Shown here piece by piece: positions 1-12,590 of a stretch of 64,000 bases of DNA (positions within the stretch are counted from its first letter, which is position 1; the number at the start of each line of letters is the position of its first letter). Source of the DNA: Luscinia megarhynchos (taxonomy: Eukaryota; Chordata; Aves; Passeriformes; Turdidae); the NCBI GenBank assembly GCA_034336665.1, contig JAPFBE010000002.1:7982146-8046145 (forward strand), written 5' to 3'. The position numbers were made by a program, and so were the translations under genes. The notes beneath the pieces were generated by a model. It did no database searches. It had not been told where the DNA came from and worked only from the letters and a program-made list of their open reading frames with translations.

Positions 1-3000
1 GGTTGCTCTCCTTCCAGCACATGGCTATGGCAAAGGCATGGGAACTGTTCTTCTACTCAGTAGTTCTCTAAAGCATCAAAAAAATCCTCAAAGTGAATCA
101 CTATCTTGGGTCATCTGCAATCATTCCTGGTTGTTGTGATAGTAGACATTTTGATTCTATGGTTGAATGGAAATCCACTGGTTATCTGTAAAGCAAAATA
201 GACATAAGTATGGAAGTAATGAAATGATGGTGTCCAAATTCCTTATGTGGACATAAGCCTAGAGTCCTTAGAAGTGATGTCTTTATATTTTCATTATGTT
301 TTAGAATTAAAACCCCATAGAGAGAAACAAGATAATTCATCAAAAGCCTAGATAAATGAACAAATAACATCTTCCAGATCTGTGTCAGCAAAAGATGTTG
401 CATCCAATAGCAAACTCTCAATTATCTTTTTGCAAGAATTACTGGCAAAACTTTTAGGGAGAGAGCCCTAGTTAGTCACCAAGACCCTACCTGTGAAGAT
501 TTACTCTTTCAGCTGTTCCAGCTCATGCAGGTTTGTTTGTGTATTTGTGTTCTTTTGGTAGGTATGTGATATCAGCTGAGATGCTGAGCAGAAAGCCATA
601 GCTTCCTCCACCAGTAAGAGCAATGTGCAGGGGATTCTACTGATTGACAGCCTGGGCTAATGGATGATGCACAGAGGAGCAAAGAGGGTTTGGATGAAGA
701 GGTGTCTTGTCCACAGCTGCAGTGTTATCTTGGAGCACAGAAGCAACTGAATTCGTGCTGTGCTTGTGCCACAGCCTGGGAGCATGACATCCAGGAGTGC
801 AGCAGGGAGGGCAAGCATCTACACACATCATGCTAAACCATTGGTGTTGGGCTTCTTGCCTTCAGAAAAAGTAGGCATGGGAAAAAATTAAAAACAATGT
901 CTGCTTTTCTGTTGACCTATGATTAACATTAAACTACAGAACTAGAATATTAATTACTGTATGTTTTTAAATTAGAATTTTCTTTTTTATCTCCGGTACT
1001 TTTAACAAGCAATGGCAATAATGGTATCAGAAATATTAAATCCAGTACCAAAACCATCTTAAATCACATAAGGTATTTCACTGCACAAAGCCTGCATAGA
1101 CTTTATCATAAAATCACACAATAGCAGCATAGCTATGCCTATTCATGTTTTCACGATGATATCCTAACAATCCATGGCATAAAGCCAATAATAATACTTT
1201 AACAGAAAGGATCTAATAAAAACTTTTGCCTTTCCAGGAGAGGCAGGAAAGCATACCAGCCACTTCTATGTTAGTTTCAGCTGCTCTGGATTTGGTTATG
1301 GTATATGAATGCTTCTATACCTCTATTATCTGGATGTGCTAATTTTTTGTCTTAATATTAGCAATTGATACACTAATTATTAGTACACTAAAAATACTAA
1401 TAAATATCTTAATTGACTGATTCTACATTTTGAGGTATTTTGAGATATTTTTACATATAGAGATATTTTGTCCAAAAGGTGGAGCTAACGACACTCCAAG
1501 GTCTTAACTTTGTTTGCCGAACAGAAACCATTGAGTCTGACACGATTTTGTTTTGGAATGTATTTGATTCTAAGCCTATCTCAACTTTAAGGGATTGCTA
1601 GACACTCAAACTTGCACAGAAAAATTAAGTAAAAAAATCTGTGCACTTTTGGAGTCTTACTATGCCCTTTCTGTTTTTGACTGTGTTTCTGTTCCAGCTT
1701 GTGATTTGTCTTGTAATTCCAAGTCTGACTGCAACTTAATTAAGCCTGTCAATATGCTTTTGACTTCTTAATAATCAAGGGGTTCAACTTCCACATCTAT
1801 CTCCCTCACTGCCTTTCCAGTTGATCATCAGACCCCCATGGGGACATATCTCAGGATATCTCAAGAGATGCAGCTCTATAACTAGCTGCTCCCCCCCAAG
1901 GTAGCATTTTCTGAATCAGCAGCAAATGGCAATTTCAAGCAGGCAAAATGTTGCTGCAGGCTATTTTTTTCTCCTCCACATAGGCAACTGCTTCCCTTGC
2001 TAGGTGAGTAGGAAAAAATCCTCTGTTTTAATCACCTCTTTTGTTTTGCGTTGTGGAAGTAAGGAAGCAGAGATAAGTACACTAGCAATGACGTCCAAGA
2101 AGATTCAGATAATATATATCAGCAGAAACTCACACCGGTCCTCTTCTCTGCTTTTGCAAAGCTGCTGCTGGCTTCTGGTTGAAGGTTGTAAATATTAGCA
2201 AGTGTTATGTAACAAGCTTTGTTTGGGATGCTCAGGAGTAAACCTGAATTTTTGTATCCCATTCTAATTCATAACGTATGTTTTATACTCTTTTAATTAA
2301 GGTTCTGATTTTGTTCCAAAGTTTAGACTGACAACACAGTATTACGCGGACTAGATGCACTGATCCTGCACATTCCATCAAGATACTTTCCCTCTTTGCA
2401 GTAACACCAAGTAACAGAAGTTTTGCAAAGTGGAAATACATAAAGATCTCCTGCATAATACATGAGGATAAATAAACCTGAGAACACTGAACATATTTGG
2501 GATTGTACTGTATGACAAGCTGTCAAGTTCCACAAAAATAAATACTGACTAAATGTGTGTTTAATAAATTGTCCTCCTTCCTGGTACACACACATTAGAG
2601 TTAGCTTCAGGGGATCAAAACTAGTTGAAACTAGTTTTCAGACTGCATCCGTCTATGGTTGGATGATTTTACCATCTCTCACTTGGTGCTCTTGAAGAGA
2701 AGGTGATTCTGCAGGCTCTATCTACACAGTCCCTCCTACAGAGGCCTTTCATCATCCAAAGTGCACTATTAACCACTTCCTGAAGGAGTCTAGTGGTTTT
2801 AGAACACAGGTATAAGGGAAAGATTTGCATTTTAGTCTTAACCAGTTCTTTATTATCATAAAAATCTTCAATATATAAAAAGCAAGGACTGGATCCCATC
2901 CTATCTCTTGCAATGTAGAACTGAAAAAAAATAAAAATCTACAGTTACCTTTCACTGAAACCTAACAGGGTTTTAACTCAATTTCAATAGAAATCTGCGA

Positions 3001-4830
3001 GTCCTATCCAAAAATTACATCTGAATGCAGCCCAGTAACATGTGATGATACGTTGTTGCCTAAAATTTATTTACTGCCAGATATGTTTGCCTATTACTTA
3101 ATATAAGTATGCAAAGATTATTCCAAGAACTATTTCTACAAACTACTTTCTGTGGCTATTGAAGAGGGCTTTCTAAAATCAAAATTATAAAAAAAAAGGG
3201 ATTTGCTTTTTTGAATTTATCTTACTTTTAAGGCAGAATAAATTGAATTTTGTGACTGCTTTTCAAGTTACAATAGGAGAAAAATAAGATATGTATCAAT
3301 ATAAAAAGCAGTTAGGAATAGCTGTTACGTATATATGACAGGGGATGTTCCATCTACTAGATTAGATGTACTGCATGTTCATGTTTTGTACATGTGAAAT
3401 TCCAAAGTTCATTCAGGATTGAAAGCAGATGGCAGCATAAATACAGTGAGTACTGGAACAGGCTTCTTGGAGAGGTAGGCAATGCCCCATGCCTATCATA
3501 CCTTTGGACAATGCTCTTAAAAATATCCTTCAACCTTAGGTCAATCCTGAAGTGGTCAGGCAGTTGTGCTTGATTGTCATTGTAGATCCATGCAACTATT
3601 CTATTTTCTGTTCTATTATATTCTATGTAGGCTGATTAATTCTTCACTTTTTAGTCTAGCAAAGAAAGTCACACAGCTACAGAAAACTGCAGCAGGAATC
3701 CAGGCCAAGTAGGTCCTGTTTCCTGAACAGTAGGTAATTGAAGAATGAATATCCTCTCCAGATTCCTGGGAGGGCAGCTAATGATGGATAATGATAAAGA
3801 TACAAGGAGGAGAATGCAGAAAATGCTAACATTGTAAAAGGAAAATGGATTAAAAGAGCAAGTGGTTGTTTTTTTCTTCACCTGTTCCAATGCAAGAGCA
3901 TTATTAAATACTCTTATTAAATTAAGTAGTACTGATCTGATTTTCCTTGCCTAGGAATCAAGTTCAGGAAAATATAGCTGAATATTATGTGGACCATATA
4001 CTGGAGAAAAAGTGAGAAGGACTTGTTATTCTTTAGTCAGGTTAGTCTCTGATTGGATACCTCTAGATGGAAATATTGCCATAGAAGTCTCTCTGGCTGC
4101 AATTACTACTAATAAGACCCCTCCTCCCCCCATCCCCCAAGCTGTGCAGTGTGACACATCACTTCTCTGATACTCATAATTTGTTAGTTTGATGTTTTTA
4201 CAGGCTGTCATCACATTAAATAAAATAAAAAAAAAGAGTTAAATTGAATGCTTATGTATAAAAAAAATCCTCTTTCAGTCACTATGTACAACACTCTGAA
4301 AGGAGGTAAGAGAAAACTTGTGCTCAACAGCCTCCTTTTCAGTGCTTTTATATTAAGCTTAAAGAAAGCAGTTATGCAACCTGGAAAGAATTACATTTCA
4401 GGAAGCCTGGAGTTCTGGAAGTGTTTCTCAGCCAGCCATGAGGCACTGCAAAGCTATTTAAATGCTTCTCATGGGTCTCATTTTATGGTGATAAGTCAGA
4501 CAGGCAGAAGTAAAAAAAAGCTCAACAAAAAGTAAACCACTCTGCACAAGAAAAAAAGACAACAAATCACAACCAGCAGAGAAATGGCAGAGTGAAGTAT
4601 TGCAATAAGTCAGTGATTTTGCAGTAATTAAGCATCTTCTTTAAAGCCTTTGAGGCCTGCATTCATGAGCCTGAGACCCTTTTAAACATTTGATTATATG
4701 AGGAAGGCATACATGCATACAGATTTGTTATAGACACTGCAAATACTGGGATAATGCTACAGAATTGTACAAGACATCTTGACACTCTGAAAGGATATGT
4801 TTGGTCTGGTAGAAATATGCTTCTAATATG
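1..4830. other. AT-rich non-coding stretch, no gene seen
   Basis: Open frames here are 60-95 codons long, on both strands, with no recognisable domain and the composition of random translation. I see no LTR ends, CR1 tail, CpG cluster or tRNA. The stretch is unique-looking AT-rich sequence, either intergenic or upstream of the CpG island at 33.4 kb. Confidence 0.6.
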
Positions 4831-4945
4831 TCATACCACAAACCAAAAATTACATGCAACTTATTCAGTTTAGAAAACAGATATTTTTAAAATGTTTTTT
4901 CTCCTTCCTCTAGTGCATTAGCATTTATTTTCTGTTTCCCTTTCC
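4831..4945. repeat. Dispersed direct repeat, copy 1
   Basis: This ~115-bp segment is repeated in the same orientation at 6151-6262. Both copies share the blocks accaaaaattac, caacttattcag, tagaaaaca, atgttttctcc-like and ctagtgcattag, with scattered substitutions. The copies lie about 1.3 kb apart. I do not recognise the family: it could be two fragments of an unlisted interspersed repeat or a local segmental duplication. Confidence 0.7.
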
Positions 4946-6150
4946 AGAGTTATATTTTTAATAAAGTCTTCTAATACATGCTCATCCCTCTCAGCTCTTT
5001 TGAAGCAGGACACCCCTCTTCCCTGCCTCTTCCCTATACATCTGCACACATGCTTGTACATCTGCTACCTTCCATGGAAAAACTGCTTTTGCCTGGCATA
5101 TCAGCCAAGATGAGGTATTTAATACGTGTATTTGTAAGAAAATGGAAATATCTGCTTGCTTTATTTTCTTAGCTGATTCATCACAGCTCCAGATAATCAG
5201 GAATATAATCTGTGGGGGGTTTTTTAGATATCCCTTTCTTAGCATGTTTGAAAATCTGGAGAGATTGTGCAAGTCAGATGCAGAACAGTGTTGAGACAAT
5301 TCAGTGAAAATCAATGACATCTCAGTTTAAATAACTTTTCATAAGACAAGCACAGAATCAGTTGTCTTATGGATCTTTAGAAGTTTCTTTTAAGGAAAAA
5401 CTGCCTTGTCCTGAACTGTACATGACCTCAGGAAAAAGAAGACATACAGCTTACAGCTTCAGGAATCTCAGCTTTCTCCATTTTCTTTCCACGATTAAAC
5501 TACCTCCTGAAACAGGTTCTTTACAAGGTCTTCCAGGTCATTCATGACTACACAAAACAAGACATAGGTTTCTTCTTTTAAAAGACACAGCTTTCCTTGG
5601 CATTTAGAATGGTGGTACATACGTAGGTTAATTCTTCTAAAGTCTGTTGTTTCAATCTTTATTACCATGAGACCTTGTAGATGCTCAGCAAGAAGCACAG
5701 CTTTAAAACACGTAATGAAAGAAAGGCAGAACACTGCTATAAGCAAAGCTCACTAGCCATGACAATATGGATAATTTGTCTCTATGTTTTGATATAAAGA
5801 GATATAAAATTGACTAAAAAGTGAGTATTCAGAAAGCAGTCAAAGTCCTGCAAGCTAAAAAGAAAAAATGTTATTAAAAAAAAGGTTATGTTTAAACCAT
5901 CACTGCAGAATGAAGAACAAATGGTGATAAAGGGATTAATGAGCTTTGACCATTTTCATTAGTTTAGCTAGTCAGTGATTCAAGTATTTCCAGAATTCTG
6001 GAAGGTAAATAAGGCATCAGGTTGGCTTTAGATTTGCACTTTTCATTTATGGTACCAGTGATGCCTTCCCCATCCAGTGCCCATGTGCACATAAATAGCT
6101 ATATTTGGAAAGATGGAACCAGAAGTAGCATGTGCCCAGTCTCCTCCTGT
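4946..6150. other. AT-rich spacer between two repeat copies, no gene seen
   Basis: This lies between the two copies of the ~110-bp direct repeat. The only open frames are short (109 codons or less), unrecognised and on both strands. No transposon ends are visible. Confidence 0.5.
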
Positions 6151-6262
6151 TATACCCAAAACCAAAAATTACTTTCAACTTATTCAGCCTAGAAAACATA
6201 TTTTTAAAAATGTTTTCTCCTTCGTCTAGTGCATTAGGATTTAATTCCTATTTCACTTTGGA
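6151..6262. repeat. Dispersed direct repeat, copy 2
   Basis: This is the partner of 4831-4945, aligning across almost the whole length with scattered substitutions and one- or two-base indels. The level of difference suggests an old duplication. The family is unknown. Confidence 0.7.
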
Positions 6263-6856
6263 GAGGAAATCTTACTCTTCATATCTTACTCTTGCTAATG
6301 GACCTGAATTTTACTGTTCATTCTTGCCCTTTCCAAGTTCAGCATGTTTGATTAATTTCGTCACTTCTTAGTCACTGCCTTTTTATTTCAAAGAACAGGA
6401 TAATCTCCATCATAATTAGCTGCTTCAGTGTCTTTCTCTAAATGATCCACTGGCATGTTTTGTCATGATTAAGTGGCAAAATGCTTTACTTCTTCCTCAG
6501 AAGAAAAAGAAACTAATGCATGGAATCACAGTCTGACAGCAGAAGGCCAGCCAGGGCAGTCTTTTGCATCACATCATAGGGTCATAAAAACTTGTCCTAT
6601 GAGCCTGATACTTGGAGTCAAGAGGAAGCTTTTGTACAATATTTGCCCTCTTTATTCCAAGATCCTGATTTGCTCAATAATATCAAGTTCAAGACAATAT
6701 AGATACTAAAACATTTTCCATCCAAGAAAAATTAATTTATCTTTTCATATAACACCTGAAATGTGACCATCTTATTAGTAGCTTCTGCCACTTATCACAA
6801 AAGAACTCTTCACTGCTCCTGTACAAGCAAGGCATAAGTACCACAATTTGACTATC
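6263..6856. other. Non-coding spacer, nothing recognised
   Basis: AT-rich sequence between the duplicated segment and the LTR-like block. The open frame at 6473-6709 has no recognisable feature. The phrase around 6518 (ggaatcacagtctg) faintly recalls a CR1 tail but lacks the tandem octamers. Confidence 0.5.
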
Positions 6857-7110
6857 TGCCTTGGTTTGACAATCAGGTGTCTGCCAAGGGAGGCGGAAAC
6901 CTCCCTTAGAATGGAAAATATGACCCGTTTTCATCCAAATTATTATAACTTTGAAATTTAGAGGCTTTAAAATTCTTTACTAGTGTATATATGTAAAACA
7001 AGGCAAACAAACAACAACAACGGTAACAACAGCAAACAAGAAACCAAAAGCCCAATGAACAGCCTCTCCCTGCTCCTGCAGCGCTTTCCCCTCTGGTGCA
7101 GTTCCGGTCA

Positions 7111-7133
7111 CAGCCGCCAGGGGCGCTGGTGGC
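7111..7133 (+). promoter_or_regulatory. Degenerate CTCF-like motif
   Basis: The sequence ccgccaggggcgctgg resembles the CTCF core but is one G short in the central G-run. It lies about 60 bp upstream of a better match in the same orientation. Binding is an inference from the motif only. Confidence 0.3.
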
Positions 7134-7171
7134 TCCCGGCCGGGCAGGGCGGCTGCGATGATTCCCCCGCG

Positions 7172-7190
7172 CCTGCAGGGGGCGCTGTGG
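7172..7190 (+). promoter_or_regulatory. Strong CTCF-like motif
   Basis: The sequence cctgcagggggcgctgtgg fits the vertebrate CTCF core (CC-x-S-Y-AG-R-K-GGC-R-S) with one mismatch at the third core base. It sits inside the GC-rich part of the LTR-like block. LTR-borne CTCF sites are well known in vertebrates. No flanking evidence of occupancy can be seen from sequence. Confidence 0.45.
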
Positions 7191-7950
7191 CGCCGGCCCA
7201 GCCCCTCTCTCCACACGGCAATGGCGGCACAGCCGGGGGAAGGGATGGAGAAGGGGTTCCTTTACAAACTCACGGGGAGCAGCTGGTCCCTGTGCCCCTA
7301 TGGATGGTGACATGGGCTGTATCAGGAACCCTGGAGCAGCGGGCTGGAAAGGCACAGGCAAGCAGACTGCTGGGGATGGTGAGTTGAAGTGTAGCACTAA
7401 GCCCAAATGACGGCAGAAGGAGAAGCGGGGGCAGGTCCCAGTAGCAAACAGCCCAAAGCAGCGGCACCAAACAGCGGGGCTGGGCAGTGCCGGCTGGGCT
7501 CCCATAAGCGCCCAGGAGATGATCCCTGAGGAGGTGGGAGGGGGTCAGGGTCCCGGGTTTTCCCCTGCGGCGCTGAGTAGATGGTGAGGGTCATTCCCTG
7601 TGAGATCAGGTGTTGGAAATGTCCCAGTTCCGTGGCCACTGTTATGAGCAGAGCCTCACCCACTGTACGGAGAAAAGCAGTGCAGGACAGAACTCCACAG
7701 TGGCAGCAAATTCTTCCTGCAGCAGTAGCAGCCCATCTCAGCTCCTGCCCTGAGAGCGAGAGACAGGGCACAGCTGAGCCCAGCCCCTGGCCCCCCAGCC
7801 AAAATCTTATGGTATCTCTGCACTTCCCAAGAGAAACCCCCCCCAGCTAAGAGGCTGCAGCTAGCTGCAGTCCTTCCCCCCGTCTTGGCCGCTTCTTTTG
7901 TTTCTCTTTAGTGTCCTTGTTACCATCTCTTGGGCAACAAATGGGAGAAA

Positions 7951-9667
7951 ATTCCCTAAAAGAAAGGAGAAAAAAGTAAAAATCCTAACCTGCAGCATTA
8001 TGTAAAGAAAAAGGGGTACTTTCACAGAGAAGGCAAAGTGTTAAATATGATGTTGCCAAGACTGCCAAGCTGCTTAGTAAAAGCTCTTGCCAATGTCGAG
8101 GATGGTATGACACTGCTCACAAAGGACCCAGGCAGAGCATAGTCATTTCTGTGTATCCCAGAACTAGGTTTTTGCTCAGTTCTTGCTTGTCCACAATTGA
8201 CCTATTTCTCTATTGTATGTCACCATTATATCCTTTCTTGTTTCTGATGTGGTTAAATACCACATTCTTTCTATAAAGTGGTGTTGTCAAAATGATACAA
8301 ATGTAATATTCATCCAACAAACCCACTTTTTTTCCCCTTAGATTTCTTCTTGAGCCCTAATCTTTTCTCTATACTTCCCTTCATATTTTGATTTCTGTTG
8401 CTTTCTGTAGGCTTTTACTTTTCAGTCACGCTTCACGTATTTGGCAGAGGTCTGTGGTTTTTACTGCCAAATATCTCCACAGTGCTCTTTCAGAAAGTTT
8501 AATCCAAATAAATAAAATTTATTACTTCGAGAAACTTAATTTTTGTCTTTTCAAAATTTTTTTTCTTGCACTCAGCTATAGAATCTTTGGGGTCAGCATG
8601 TGAGAGTTGGATTTATGCACAACTGATGTATGTAGATGAGCCTTGCTAAGTTATACATGTTATTTCTGCTTAGTCTAGTCTGCTCTAAGAGATGATTCAT
8701 TGTGTTGTGAGGGATTAATTGAGCAGATAGAGATGAAATTTCTCTTGTTGTGAAGATGCTGTCTGTCTTTTCAGAGAGACACTGTAAGCTACCACCAATA
8801 TCAGACCCACAGAGGAGGAGGGTCACAGGTGAATGGGAAGACCAAAACCTCTTTGCCAAATGGTTAGGTTTCTTAACAATAAATGATTGACATTAGCAAA
8901 AATGCTTTTACTTTTCTTTTTTTTTTTTTTTTTTTAATGCAAGTGAGATGCCACTGATAATTTGTTATTTGGCAGAGCTAATAACTAATAATATAAAATG
9001 TCAAGATATGAGGAAAACTGAGTCAAAATGAAGGTATCCTGAGGAGAACATATGAGGTTTAGGCCTGTAATTATCTTAAGAGGATCCTGTTATTTACATT
9101 TAAAGCATAGTGCTAAACAACATTTCTATGTAAATTCCTTCACTGTGTGTGGTTGGCCAGATGCAAAAACTCTTGCATTGATTTCTCTGGAAATGGTGGC
9201 ACACTGGATTTCCCCAAAGGATCTGAAAATCTAGCTTATGTTGTGCACTGAGATACTGCTGTCAATATTTACAACATTCATGGCTCAGTAAATCTGGGGC
9301 ATGTGGGAACTACTTTGGATTAATTATTTAGCAGTATACTATTGATCTATTTAATTTTATAATAAAATAAAACTTATTTCCCATGAAAGGCAAATCCACA
9401 AAGCCAAAACCTCTACACATGAGGAAGTTTACTGTGAAGTTTTTGAGGAGATGCTGTCTAAGCAATGTCCTGTGATTATGTCTGGCTTTCTGTGTAAGCA
9501 TCAGTTAAATCACCAGGCTGCAGCATGTTCTGAAACTTGTGGTAGGATCTCAAACAACAGAATAAGCACATGTAAGCTTCTCCAGTGTTATGTACTGATG
9601 AAAATACATCTGGTATGAGAAATTATATATGACATGCATACACATCTCATATGCATATGAGAACAGC
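7951..9667. other. AT-rich spacer with a poly-T run, no gene seen
   Basis: No recognisable coding sequence or LTR. The only notable element is an uninterrupted run of 19 T at 8917-8935. Reading in from that run on the minus strand, I could not identify a retrogene or a CR1-type tail. Confidence 0.5.
8917..8935. repeat. Homopolymer run of 19 T
   Basis: Nineteen consecutive T residues, preceded by a short T/C-rich lead. It could be the A-tail of a minus-strand retrocopy, but no parent sequence is recognised beside it. Confidence 0.9.
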
Positions 9668-10568
9668 TGTCCTGGGTAAACCAAAATGTTACTGTATTCC
9701 ATGTCTAGCTGTGCCCAAAATTCTTACTGACTCTTTAAGACCTGGCACCATGAGCAGACCAAGGGTTTGCTGCTGTCCCATTAATAAGCTGGAGCTGCCC
9801 AAGCAGAGCTCTCTTGGCTTTTGCCTTTCCCTGTCACTCCTGCTGGGAGAGCTGAGACAGCGCAGGTGGAGGGTCCCTTATGCTTTCTTTTGTAGTAGCA
9901 ACTCAAGGAACTGCATTTCACAATCCAAAAGTGTTTCAGAGTCTGCAGCACCTGTCAGCGGGGCAAAGCCAGAGCCTGTCCGAGCCAGGGTGGGGAGAGC
10001 CTGTTCTTCCCTCTCCCCGTGAGAGAAGGACCTGAGGCATCAGCACCAACCCCCTGGAGTCCTGTGGGTGCAGGAGGAAGTGAAGGGTGGTGGCAGTGAC
10101 CCCAAACGTGCTGGCAATTCCCATCTGCCACTAGAGCTGCTGTGCAAGCTCCTCCATTCCCAGGAGGGTTTGTCCACCATCCTTTTCCTTTGTCTGCCAG
10201 GCAGTGCAGTTGCCTCTGGAGACCACGCTCTTGGTGGTGGGTAGGGGGGAATTATTGCCATTTTCCCTTTGTCTTTCAAGCCATTTGATTAGCTGTGGTG
10301 GCTGTCACCTCGGGGATGCTCCACCATTTTGCTTCTCTTCGTTCACAGGGTGTTTTTCGGATTTAGCAATTTTATATCTAGTGATTATTTACTGCTGTTT
10401 TTAGCCTGTTGCTGTCTGGCTGGTTAGTTAACTGTTAATTTTTTCACTTAAATCTACTTGTATTAATTTCTCCCAATTGGTGGAAAGGGATAGGTTAAAA
10501 TTATAAGGGGAAGTAACTCATTTTATTGTCCACCTCCTTTAATTGTCTTACACCAAGACAGATATCCA
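9668..10568. mobile_element. ERV LTR, family B, near full length
   Basis: A ~0.9-kb LTR bounded by tgtcctgggtaaacc on the left and a terminal tatcca on the right. It shares its start, middle and end with the copies at 28350, 61898 and 62646. Shared blocks include caaaatgttactgtattcca, a cctgtcagc block near 9950, a ccatctgcca block near 10122 and an aattgtctta-type block just before the right end. No clear target duplication was found. The frames inside it show no retroviral domain. It is probably a solo LTR, with transcriptional orientation not determined. Confidence 0.75.
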
Positions 10569-12254
10569 ACTAAAGGTATCCAACTCAGGGGCCTGAGACA
10601 GAAAGTGAAAAAATAACAGTTCTGTCTGAAACAGATTTATATTGGGTACAGAACCCACAGGTCACAATGCTACCCAGTCTAATCATGGGGGTATGGAACC
10701 AAAGCTGGTTTATTTCACATATATGGGACTCTTTGCCTGAGATATGGAAATTTTTTGAATCAGAGACACAAACCAAGATTGGTTTGCTGATATACTCTGC
10801 AATATCAGCTTATGTAAAGATAACATCACAGGCAATGAGAATTATTTGGAATGTGTATTCATTGCTGTTTTCCTGACCTTGTCTCAGCTGCTACTTCTGG
10901 GGGCTTATTAAATAATCACACCCAGCCTGTTGCAGGAAGAACAGGCAATGATTTTTCCCAGACTTTCACCTCCTTCTCCCCCCTCATGTCTGACACATTA
11001 CCTTTTGAGAAGGTTCCTTTCCTTCTGAATGTTGAAAACACTGTAATTTTTTTGCTAATTCTGCTATGTCTACGTATAACACAATCAAACCAATATGATC
11101 ATAATATGCCCAGTGAACAGGCCCAAATAGATCTCTCAGTGATAGAGGAATAAACAGAAAGGCATTTATAATTAATGGAAAATTTGGCATTAGATACCAT
11201 CAAATATTGTATTACTGTTTACCAGGAGTACAATCCTGGCTCTGTTGAAGTCAAGTAGAGGCCAAATTTTTAAAAGGACTGTGCAACTGAGATTTGAGCT
11301 CTTTTCAAAACTTGTTTTGATGAGAACAGTAGTTCTTAAAAAGAACGCTTGCAGATGGGGGTTGGAACTAGATGGTCTTTAAGGTCCCTTGTTCTATGTT
11401 CTATGACTCTATGGTTAGATCAGAGATTTCTGGAGAACAGCCACTGAAAGAAGTAGATTATTTCCTAATTTAAATTGCATGACAAAATTATGTCAGTGTC
11501 TGGAGGAAATTAAAACTCCTTTAAAAGATTTGGGTGAGTTGGATCCATATAAACCAGTAATGGGGAGCTTATTTGAAGAACAAAACCCCCAAGCAGCACA
11601 TCGAAAAAAAAGCATCCTGTAAACCCAAAGAAAAGTTGATAAAAAGGTAAAATTTCACTTAAACAAAATTACTGAAATAAGGATTTCAGTGGTTTAAACA
11701 GCTCTTTTAATTTTTCTTTTACAAAGCTTCAGCTTAAAGGAGTGTTATCTATCCTTTTTTAGAACAACTGAATAATAGTGATAACTCTCCTTAGGCATAA
11801 GTAATATTTGAACTCAAACAGAGAGGAATTTTCACAACATCTAAAGCCATGGGAAACACTGATTTGTTCTAATGTGCAAGTGGTACAATAGCATGACATC
11901 TTTTATCAAGTGTACGCAAGGCAGCAACACTCCAGAGGAGATCTGCCTTACTTCATGATACACTAAACTGCATACAGTATAGAATGAGACACTGTGCCTT
12001 GTTCAGCTTTATGAAACAATTTTTAAGGGCAAGTTGCTTGTCCTTCTTAGTCATAAGATACACAAAGAAGGTGAAGAGATGGATCTGAACCTAACTCTTT
12101 GATATCTTGCGTTGTTCTGCTGAACATTCAGCCATCTCTTTAGTCTCCAGGTCTGACTGACTCCTGTGGAGTTTATAAACAGCTTGGTGCAGCTTTGGAA
12201 GCAAACCTGTAGGAAAAATTAACCCCACACAAATACCTTGCAAGAGATTTCAAG
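10569..12254. other. Non-coding spacer containing a CR1 tail relic
   Basis: Apart from the CR1 3' relic at 11350-11415, nothing is recognised. Open frames are at most 100 codons and have no domain. Confidence 0.5.
11350..11415 (+). mobile_element. CR1 LINE 3'-end relic
   Basis: The phrase gttggaactagatggtcttt followed by aaggtccctt and then ttctatgttctatgactcta matches the 3' untranslated end of CR1, including degenerate terminal octamers. Only about 65 bp remain, so this is an old, severely 5'-truncated plus-strand copy. Confidence 0.75.
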
Positions 12255-12590
12255 TTGCATTACAATTTGATAGAAAGATTACAATAAATGTAATGATACA
12301 GAGAGATTGGCTTGCTTGTCAGGGTGGTGGTCACAGTCTGAATAAGTGGTGGTTGGAGTGCTGTTGAAGTAATGAGTGCAATCTTGTTGAAAGTGGTGGT
12401 CCTGTGGAAGGTCTGGTCCTCCTCTGGATGTCCAGTGGTGCTGGTCATTCCCAAGCTCCAAAGTGCCCAGATTATGTACAGGCAGGAATGTTCAGTACCT
12501 CCCGCAGGGCAGGGAGTTTCACAATGGGATGATGTAGTCTTATGAGTCATAGGATATTTTTTGGGTCCTTGATGGTTGTTGCAGTGATCT
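12255..12590 (-). mobile_element. ERV LTR fragment, family C
   Basis: Read on the complement, this segment follows the plus-strand LTR at 38708-39296 in the same order. Both have a cattgtga block, a cattcctgcctg/cattcctacctg block, ataatctg, caccactgga plus ccagagga-like sequence, a run of CA/CCA-rich triplets, and a final catttatt-like segment. The copy is partial and diverged. An open frame of 96 codons on the complement is incidental. Confidence 0.7.

Larger units (their letters stand above)
6857..7950 (-). mobile_element. ERV LTR-like block with GC-rich core (family A)
   Basis: The left edge starts tgccttggtttgacaatcag, which resembles the terminal sequence of passerine ERV LTRs in reverse orientation, followed by an A-rich, AAC-rich tract (6990-7045). 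The core (7080-7860) is much more GC- and CpG-rich than its surroundings. The right boundary is not defined; the composition returns to AT-rich near 7.9 kb. Open frames of up to 199 codons on the complement are products of the GC-rich core and show no viral domain. The alternative is an isolated CpG-rich host element next to a short LTR fragment. Confidence 0.5.

Noticed and set aside
6906..7505. 199-codon open frame on the complement
   Set aside because: It spans an LTR edge and a GC-rich core, no viral or host domain is recognised, and overlapping frames are similarly open.
8917..8935. Poly-T as tail of a minus-strand processed pseudogene
   Set aside because: No parent coding sequence, CR1 tail or flanking duplication is recognised beside it.
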